Source of the DNA: XBB1006 sp051877515
Lineage (GTDB): Bacteria > Bacillota > Clostridia > Lachnospirales > Lachnospiraceae
Assembly (NCBI GenBank): GCA_051877515.1
Contig: JBJEIY010000019.1
Location: 1-11,776 of the forward strand
Direction of reading: 5' to 3'
DNA length: 11,776 nucleotides
Both the position numbers and the translations under genes were made by a program. Below are positions 7,528 to 11,776 of this stretch, piece by piece (position 1 is the first letter of the stretch; the number at the start of each line of letters is the position of its first letter). The notes under the pieces are model-generated. The model saw only the letters and a list, made by a program, of their open reading frames with translations, was not told the DNA's origin and did no database searches.

Positions 7528-7981
7528 GATTCGTAGGATGGAACCTGCTGATCTGCCCCGGGTCGTTGAAATAGAAAAGAGCATTTTTTCACAACCATGG
7601 TCGGAGCAGGGTTTTTTGCAGGCGCTTACTATGCCCGGAAATGAGTATGTGGTGGCAGAGCAGGAAGGACAGATCGTAGGATATTGTGGTTATTACGGAA
7701 CGCTGGATGAGGGTGAGATCACCAATGTGGCGGTAAAAGAGGAATTCCGATGCAGGGGAATCGGCGGCGAGATGGTAGGCCGGTTATTGCAGCATGCTAA
7801 AACCCAGGGAATTGACCGGATGGTACTGGAGGTACGCCTGTCCAATGTATCAGCCATACACGTCTATGAAAAGCTGGGATTTGTAAAGCTTGGCGTCCGG
7901 AAGAATTTTTATGAAATGCCAACAGAAGATGCACTGATCATGGAATGTGCTCTTCAAACAGGAAAGGAAAAAACATGTTAG
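7520..7981 (+). CDS. rimI: N-terminal alanine acetyltransferase RimI (GNAT family)
   Basis: RimI transfers acetyl from acetyl-CoA to protein N-termini, in E. coli that of ribosomal protein S18. The 153-residue product has the GNAT acetyl-CoA loop RCRGIGG at 77-83 and the C-terminal motif LEVRLSN...AIHVYEKLGF at about 103-121, whose Tyr116 fits the family's general acid. NFYEMPTEDALIM at about 129-141 is typical of RimI. I chose ATG 7520 because AAAGGA (7508-7513) is 6 nt upstream and it gives the short ATGAGTAG overlap with tsaB. In-frame ATG 7505, preceded by AGAGGG at 7493-7498, is a credible alternative that adds five residues. Its true substrate here is not shown by sequence. Confidence 0.93.
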   Translation: MSRIRRMEPADLPRVVEIEKSIFSQPWSEQGFLQALTMPGNEYVVAEQEGQIVGYCGYYGTLDEGEITNVAVKEEFRCRGIGGEMVGRLLQHAKTQGIDRMVLEVRLSNVSAIHVYEKLGFVKLGVRKNFYEMPTEDALIMECALQTGKEKTC

Positions 7982-8886
7982 ACGTTTGTTTACTGGGAAC
8001 AGCAGGGATGATGCCATTGCCATACCGCTGGCTGACAGCCTGCATGACCAGATATAATGGAAGCCATCTTCTGATAGACTGTGGAGAAGGCACGCAGATT
8101 GCGATCAAAGAAAAAGGATGGAGTTTCAAACCCATAGATACGATTTGTTTTACCCATTACCATGCAGACCATATCAGTGGTCTTCCGGGATTGTTATTGA
8201 CCATGGGAAATGCAGAGCGTACGGAACCTCTTTTGCTGGTTGGTCCGCCGGGACTGCAAAGAGTGGTGGAGAACTTAAGATGTATTGCGCCGGAGCTGCC
8301 TTTTGAATTGCAGTACAGGGAGCTGAAGGAGCAGAAGGAGACTCTGGAAACACATGGCTACCGGATCCATGCTTACAGGGTGAAGCATAACGTCCCCTGT
8401 TACGGCTATACCATTGAGATAGAACGTGGAGGGAAATTTGATCCGGAGCGTGCAAAACAACAGCAGATTCCGTTGAAATTATGGAATCCTTTACAGAAAG
8501 GAAATACGGTAGTGCAGGATGGCATTACCTATACGCCGGATATGGTTCTGGGAGCAGCGCGCAAAGGGATTAAACTTACCTATTGTACAGATACCCGTCC
8601 AACGCCGGTGATCGTGGAGGAGGCCAGGAATTCGGATCTGGCTATTTTGGAAGGCATGTATGCCGAGCCGGATAAACTGGCGAAGGCAAAGCAATATAAG
8701 CATATGACCTTTTATGAGGCAGCGCAGATTGCGGCAAAAGCGGAAGTAAAACAGCTTTGGCTGACTCATTTCAGCCCGTCTTTGGTGGGAGCCGAAGGTT
8801 ATATGCAGCAGGTCCGGGATATTTTTCCGGATGCAAAACTGGGAAAAGACGGGATGAGTGTAGAACTGAAGTTTGAAGAAGAGTAA
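7975..8886 (+). CDS. rnz: Ribonuclease Z (tRNA 3'-processing metallo-beta-lactamase family)
   Basis: RNase Z cuts tRNA precursors after the discriminator base when CCA is not encoded. The 303-residue protein has the metal motif HYHADH at residues 61-66. It also has LIDCGEGTQ (33-41), KHNVPCYGY (137-145, second metal His), TDTRP (205-209, bridging Asp), KHM at 242-244 in place of the HST loop, and LTHFSP (263-268). Two segments are divergent: the N-terminal GTAGMMPLPYRWLTACM, and the flexible-arm region at about 153-180, which lacks the Gly-Pro exosite motif. I recall this variant as standard in Lachnospiraceae. ATG 7975 was chosen for AAAGGA (7963-7968) 6 nt upstream and a 7-nt overlap with rimI. 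Another phosphodiesterase role is possible but less likely, given the tRNA-linked neighbours. Confidence 0.88.
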   Translation: MLDVCLLGTAGMMPLPYRWLTACMTRYNGSHLLIDCGEGTQIAIKEKGWSFKPIDTICFTHYHADHISGLPGLLLTMGNAERTEPLLLVGPPGLQRVVENLRCIAPELPFELQYRELKEQKETLETHGYRIHAYRVKHNVPCYGYTIEIERGGKFDPERAKQQQIPLKLWNPLQKGNTVVQDGITYTPDMVLGAARKGIKLTYCTDTRPTPVIVEEARNSDLAILEGMYAEPDKLAKAKQYKHMTFYEAAQIAAKAEVKQLWLTHFSPSLVGAEGYMQQVRDIFPDAKLGKDGMSVELKFEEE

Positions 8887-8909
8887 GCAAGCCGGATAGG
8901 AGGCGTCGG

Positions 8910-9479
8910 ATGAAAAAACATATTCGAACCGCTGCCGTTGTGGTAGTCTGTGCAGCATTGATCATTGGATACTATTATTATCTCTCCACGCGAAATAGTG
9001 CGGGGGCGCAGAATAACACAGAGGAAGAGACTGAGGTGGAACAGGTGATCGGACTGCCGATCGAGGAGGATTATCCTTCTACGCCCCGGGAAGTGGTCAA
9101 GGTGTTTAACCGCATTTTGAAATGCTATTATAATGAAGAATACACGGACCAGCAGCTGATCAGTCTGGCGAACAAACAACGTGAACTACTGGACGAGGAG
9201 CTTCTGGAAAATAATCCAAAGACACAGTATATACAAAGCATCCGTTCAGATATCAAGGTTTTCAAAGAAGAGAAACGGACCATCAGCAATATCTCTATGT
9301 GCGGTACCAATGAGGTGATCTACAAAACCATTGATAAGAGAGACTGTGCCTATGTGACCTGTTCTTATTTCATGAAGGTGGGAAAAGAATACGAAACCAC
9401 ATATCAGCGATACGTTTTGCGCCGTGACGATGACGGAAATTGGAAAATACTGGTTTATTATCTCGTTGAAGGGGAATAG
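8910..9479 (+). CDS. Membrane-anchored small protein of unknown function (possibly DUF6715)
   Basis: I do not recognise a function. The 189-residue product has a short basic N-terminus and one hydrophobic segment at about 7-24, then a Tyr-rich boundary and a low-complexity Glu/Asn/Thr linker at about 28-45. Positions 55-189 look like one folded domain. There is no lipobox Cys, so an uncleaved anchor with an outside domain is likely. The C-terminal pattern (TSPREVVKVFNRILKCYYN early; CAYVTCSYFMKVG and YVLRRDDDGNWKILVYYLVE late) resembles NTF2-like or lumazine-type sheets, but this is by-eye inference. I associate it with the Lachnospiraceae family DUF6715, without certainty. AGGAGG (8898-8903) is 6 nt from the ATG. 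It sits between rnz and tsaD, breaking the usual tsaE-tsaB-rimI-tsaD order. Confidence 0.8.
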   Translation: MKKHIRTAAVVVVCAALIIGYYYYLSTRNSAGAQNNTEEETEVEQVIGLPIEEDYPSTPREVVKVFNRILKCYYNEEYTDQQLISLANKQRELLDEELLENNPKTQYIQSIRSDIKVFKEEKRTISNISMCGTNEVIYKTIDKRDCAYVTCSYFMKVGKEYETTYQRYVLRRDDDGNWKILVYYLVEGE

Positions 9480-9481
9480 AA

Positions 9482-10504
9482 ATGGAAAAAGATATTAATA
9501 TCCTTGCAATTGAAAGCTCCTGCGATGAAACGGCAGCTGCAGTAGTCCGGAATGGGCGCGAGGTTCGGAGCAACGTCATTTCGTCTCAGATCGCACTTCA
9601 TACTTTGTATGGAGGTGTGGTACCGGAAATCGCTTCCAGAAAGCATATCGAACGGATCAATCAGGTGATCGAGCAGGCATTGATCCAGGCAGATTCCACT
9701 TTGGAAGAAATGGATGCCATTGCAGTGACATACGGACCGGGCCTGGTGGGGGCGCTGCTGGTTGGCGTGGCGCAGGCAAAAGCGCTGGCGTACGGAGCGA
9801 AAAAACCACTGGTGGGAGTTCATCATATTGAGGGACACATTTGTGCGAATTATATAGAGAACCCGGATCTGGAGCCGCCCTTTCTGTGTCTGGTAATCTC
9901 GGGAGGACATACGCATCTGGTCAATGTAACAGGTTATGGCCGGTATGAGATTCTGGGACGTACCAGAGACGATGCAGCAGGAGAAGCTTTTGACAAAGTG
10001 GCCAGAGCGATTGGGCTGGGGTATCCGGGAGGACCGAAAATTGAAGCAAAAGCAAAAGAGGGAAATCCTTCAGCCATTGTTTTTCCCAGAGCAAAAGTGG
10101 CGGACGGGCCTTATGATTTCAGCTTCAGTGGATTGAAGTCCGCAGTATTAAATTATATCAATGGTTGTAAAATGAAGAATGAAAGCTACAGTGAAGCGGA
10201 TATTGCAGCATCTTTTCAGCAGTCGGTCATTGATGTTCTGGTGGAACATGCTATGCGGGCAGTCAGGGAACATGGTGTGAAAAAATTTGCCATTGCAGGA
10301 GGTGTGGCTTCCAATGGAACTCTTCGGGAAGCTTTTAAAACGGCCTGCGAAAAGGAGGGAATATCCTTTTTCCATCCTTCTCCCATTTACTGTACGGATA
10401 ATGCTGCTATGATCGGTGTGGCCGGTTACTATGAATATCTGGCCGGAACCAGAAGCGATCTGACACTGAATGCCATTCCGAATTTGAAATTAGGAGAGCG
10501 CTGA
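9482..10504 (+). CDS. tsaD: tRNA N6-adenosine threonylcarbamoyltransferase TsaD (Kae1/Gcp family)
   Basis: TsaD is the catalytic subunit that moves threonylcarbamoyl from TC-AMP to A37 of ANN-decoding tRNAs, forming t6A. The 340-residue product is full length. Visible landmarks are IESSCDETAAA at 10-20, the metal motif HIEGH at 115-119, SGGHTHL at 140-146, FSFSGLKSAV at about 213-222, GGVASNG at 273-279 and the third metal ligand Asp306 in YCTDNAAMIG. AAGGGG (9469-9474) is 7 nt upstream, and the gene starts 2 nt after the preceding stop. ispD starts directly at its stop (TGAATG). The fourth t6A enzyme, TsaC/TsaC2, which makes TC-AMP, is not in this window. Confidence 0.98.
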   Translation: MEKDINILAIESSCDETAAAVVRNGREVRSNVISSQIALHTLYGGVVPEIASRKHIERINQVIEQALIQADSTLEEMDAIAVTYGPGLVGALLVGVAQAKALAYGAKKPLVGVHHIEGHICANYIENPDLEPPFLCLVISGGHTHLVNVTGYGRYEILGRTRDDAAGEAFDKVARAIGLGYPGGPKIEAKAKEGNPSAIVFPRAKVADGPYDFSFSGLKSAVLNYINGCKMKNESYSEADIAASFQQSVIDVLVEHAMRAVREHGVKKFAIAGGVASNGTLREAFKTACEKEGISFFHPSPIYCTDNAAMIGVAGYYEYLAGTRSDLTLNAIPNLKLGER

Positions 10505-11200
10505 ATGGAAAAGAAAATAACGGCAATCCTGTTGGCGGCAGGAAGCGGCAGCAGGATGAAAAGTGAAATAAAAAAACAGTATATGGAACTGGCGGGAAAG
10601 CCGGTTCTATATTATTCTCTGAAAGCATTGGAAGAAAGCCGGGTTGATGAGATCATATTAGTGGTTTCCGGGGAAGATATAGAGTTTTGCAGGAAAGAGC
10701 TGGTGGAAAAATATGGATTTACGAAAGTGAGCCATATTGCAGAAGGCGGAAAGCAGCGATGGGAGTCTGTGGAGCATGGGATCTGTCATGCCGGAGGAGA
10801 GTATTGTCTGATCCATGATGGAGCAAGACCTTGTATCCATCCGGAGCTGATCGATGCCTTCATCGCAAAAGGGCAGACACAGGATGGAATGATCCTGGCA
10901 GTACCGGTGAAGGATACCATTAAGATCGTAGATGAAGAAAAAAATATTACGCAGACACCGGACAGAGAGCAGTTATATGCAGCCCAAACCCCACAGATGT
11001 TTCGTACTGAATTGTTGCGGCAGGTTTATGCATCCATGCACAGAGATCCGGAACCGGAAATTACCTTTACAGATGACGCTGTACTTGTACAGCATTATGC
11101 CGGTGTTAAGGTCAAAATATTTCCGGGAGAGTACACCAATATTAAAGTTACGACACCGGAAGATATGGAATTGGCAGAACTGTTTTTGGAAAGAAAATAA
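10505..11200 (+). CDS. ispD: 2-C-methyl-D-erythritol 4-phosphate cytidylyltransferase IspD
   Basis: IspD joins CTP and methylerythritol 4-phosphate to give CDP-ME in the non-mevalonate isoprenoid pathway. The 231-residue product has the nucleotide-binding signature LAAGSGSRM at 10-18 and KKQY at 23-26. It also has DGARP at 105-109, AVPVKDTIK at 132-140 with DREQLYAAQTPQ at 153-164, and FTDDA at 188-192, all typical of IspD. There is no fused IspF domain. AGGAG (10492-10496) lies 8 nt upstream, inside tsaD, and the ATG abuts the tsaD stop, so coupling is likely. It appears to be the last gene of the run. A closely related TarI-type ribitol-phosphate cytidylyltransferase is an alternative, but no teichoic acid genes are near. 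Confidence 0.92.
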   Translation: MEKKITAILLAAGSGSRMKSEIKKQYMELAGKPVLYYSLKALEESRVDEIILVVSGEDIEFCRKELVEKYGFTKVSHIAEGGKQRWESVEHGICHAGGEYCLIHDGARPCIHPELIDAFIAKGQTQDGMILAVPVKDTIKIVDEEKNITQTPDREQLYAAQTPQMFRTELLRQVYASMHRDPEPEITFTDDAVLVQHYAGVKVKIFPGEYTNIKVTTPEDMELAELFLERK

Positions 11201-11248
11201 CCGCTGCAAAAGGCGGGAAAAAAGTGTCTAAATTGATGGAGAAATTTG

Positions 11249-11277
11249 TTGACAGAGGAACAATTAGATGATAGAAT
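11249..11277 (+). promoter_or_regulatory. Promoter upstream of the tRNA-Ser genes
   Basis: A consensus TTGACA (11249-11254) is followed after exactly 17 nt by TAGAAT (11272-11277, one mismatch to TATAAT). Transcription would start near 11284, about 20 nt before the first tRNA. No terminator is seen between ispD and this promoter, so read-through from the operon is possible. Confidence 0.85.
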
Positions 11278-11304
11278 AATTCTTGCGTTTGAAAAGCGAT
11301 AGAT

Positions 11305-11390
11305 GCAGAGGTGTCCGAGTGGTTTAAGGAGCTGGTCTTGAAAACCAGTGATTCCGAAAGGGACCGTGGGTTCGAATCCCACCTTCTGCG
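11305..11390 (+). tRNA. tRNA-Ser, anticodon UGA
   Basis: This is an 86-nt class II tRNA. The acceptor stem GCAGAGG pairs with CTTCTGC through one G-T wobble. The anticodon stem CTGGT/ACCAG encloses the loop with TGA at 11339-11341, the long variable arm is typical of serine tRNA, and the T arm is GTGGG-TTCGAAT-CCCAC. The discriminator G is at 11390 and the next bases are TTA, so CCA is not encoded and must be added after 3' trimming. It would read UCA, and by wobble other UCN codons. Confidence 0.97.
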
Positions 11391-11467
11391 TTACAATGAA
11401 ATATAGGTGAGCAGAACTTCCAACTCTGCAGCTTGAAGAAAGCAATCACATATGGATTTGGTCATTA

Positions 11468-11557
11468 GGAGAAGTACCCAAGCTGGCCGAAGGGACACCC
11501 CTGGAAAGGGTGCAGGTCGTTAATAGCGGCGCGAGGGTTCAAATCCCTCCTTCTCCG
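11468..11557 (+). tRNA. tRNA-Ser, anticodon GGA
   Basis: This is a 90-nt class II tRNA. The acceptor GGAGAAG pairs with CTTCTCC. The anticodon stem CACCC/GGGTG holds the loop with GGA at 11503-11505. A long variable arm and the T arm GAGGG-TTCAAAT-CCCTC follow. The discriminator G is at 11557, followed by CTT, so CCA is not encoded. It reads UCC and UCU. The 77-nt gap from the first tRNA holds no clear promoter or terminator, so both are probably cut from one transcript. Confidence 0.97.
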
Positions 11558-11560
11558 CTT

Positions 11561-11630
11561 CTTAGTTATAAGTCAAAAACTTTTAAAAATGGTGTTGACA
11601 CCGAATAAGTATTATGATACTATAACTAAG
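11561..11630. repeat. 10-bp perfect inverted repeat bracketing the leader promoter
   Basis: CTTAGTTATA at 11561-11570 is the exact reverse complement of TATAACTAAG at 11621-11630. The arms are 50 nt apart. The left arm starts 4 nt after the second tRNA-Ser, and the right arm overlaps the -10 element and probable transcription start of the promoter at 11595-11623. It could be a protein-binding site, a stem in read-through transcripts from the tRNA genes, or chance in an AT-rich stretch. Confidence 0.6.
11595..11623 (+). promoter_or_regulatory. Strong promoter, probably rrn P1, with AT-rich UP-like region
   Basis: Consensus TTGACA (11595-11600), a 17-nt spacer and an extended -10 TGATACTAT (TG at 11615-11616, hexamer 11618-11623) are present. 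A run of A and T tracts at about 11575-11590 lies just upstream, as in UP elements. Transcription would start near 11630. No open reading frame follows, and the downstream sequence looks like an rRNA leader. Confidence 0.85.
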
Positions 11631-11776
11631 CTGACCGCAAAAATCTGGAAGGAAATGAGAAATCATTGAAACGAAGGAAACTGCGGTCGATCTACTTAAA
11701 TAAGTTGCTGCAAAAAGCAGCAAGCACCTTGATAACTGAACAGTGAGACAACCTTGAAAAGATTCCATTAAACATT
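11630..11776 (+). ncRNA. Probable rRNA operon leader (5' part, 16S gene beyond the window)
   Basis: This 147-nt stretch has no coding potential but clear RNA structure. A long-range stem pairs GACCGCA (11633-11639) with TGCGGTC (11682-11688). Inside it, AATGA (11654-11658) and TCATT (11663-11667) close a GAAA tetraloop. A second hairpin pairs TTGCTGC (11705-11711) with GCAGCAA (11717-11723) over five A. After it comes a boxA-like stretch, CACCTTGATAACTGAAC at about 11725-11741, resembling the CTTTGAAAACTGAACA motif that precedes 16S genes in Firmicutes. The 16S start itself is not in the window, so the assignment rests on motif resemblance and tRNA context. Confidence 0.75.

Noticed and set aside
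11201..11220. CCGC…GCGG pairing after ispD as a terminator
   Set aside because: There are only four base pairs, with an 8-nt loop, and it is followed by A, not T, residues. Too weak to call.
11410..11430. GCAGA/TCTGC hairpin between the two tRNA genes
   Set aside because: A 5-bp stem with a 9-nt loop and no T run is expected by chance in a spacer of this length.
11705..11723. Perfect 7-bp hairpin as an intrinsic terminator
   Set aside because: No T run follows; the next bases are GCACCTTG. Its place in the leader suits RNA processing or antitermination better.
1..11776. CRISPR arrays, insertion sequences, prophage, toxin-antitoxin or defence genes
   Set aside because: I saw no regularly spaced repeats, transposase or integrase motifs, and all coding space is filled by conserved vertical genes.
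11755..11776. Start of the 16S rRNA gene at the window end
   Set aside because: The conserved 16S start (AGAGTTTGATC) is not present before the sequence stops, so only the leader is annotated.

Overview
The window reads as a piece of a low-to-mid GC Gram-positive (Firmicutes) chromosome, most likely a Lachnospiraceae-type Clostridia. The grounds are strong AGGAGG-type ribosome binding sites, the protein flavours (DUF975, DUF4190 and YcxB-like membrane proteins, a clostridial-type RNase Z), tRNA genes without encoded CCA, and an rRNA leader typical of that group. The content is mostly conserved housekeeping genes. I see no mobile element, CRISPR array, prophage or defence island.

Layout. (1) 19-2337, plus strand: prfB (release factor 2), read through an in-frame UGA by programmed +1 frameshifting, then lysC (aspartate kinase) 5 nt later. 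lysC carries a well-formed internal ribosome binding site and GTG start, as in the two-product lysC of Bacillus subtilis. A strong hairpin terminator closes the unit. (2) 2424-3572, minus strand: two small membrane protein genes (DUF4190-like, then DUF975), with the stop of the first fused to the ribosome binding site of the second. (3) 3603-3664: back-to-back promoters firing in opposite directions. (4) 3708-11200, plus strand: a tight run of nine genes with gaps of at most 23 nt and several overlaps: tex, a YcxB-like gene, tsaE, tsaB, rimI, rnz, an unrecognised membrane-anchored protein, tsaD, ispD. (5) 11249-11557: a promoter and two tRNA-Ser genes (anticodons UGA and GGA). (6) 11558-11776: a strong promoter and leader, very probably of an rRNA operon whose 16S gene would begin just beyond the window.

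How the genes fit together. Much of the window concerns translation. RF2 terminates at UGA and UAA. TsaE, TsaB and TsaD are three of the four bacterial proteins that make N6-threonylcarbamoyladenosine-37 (t6A) in ANN-decoding tRNAs; TsaC/TsaC2 is not here. RimI acetylates N-termini, classically of ribosomal protein S18. RNase Z trims tRNA 3' ends, and both tRNA genes here lack CCA and so fit that route. Tex is an RNA-binding factor tied to transcription and RNA quality. lysC (aspartate-family amino acids) and ispD (isoprenoid precursor) are the metabolic outliers.

Nothing here is clearly a new system. The items most worth a second look are the lysC internal start, the 10-bp inverted repeat that brackets the rRNA promoter, the RNase Z with an altered exosite region, and the small anchored protein placed between rnz and tsaD.
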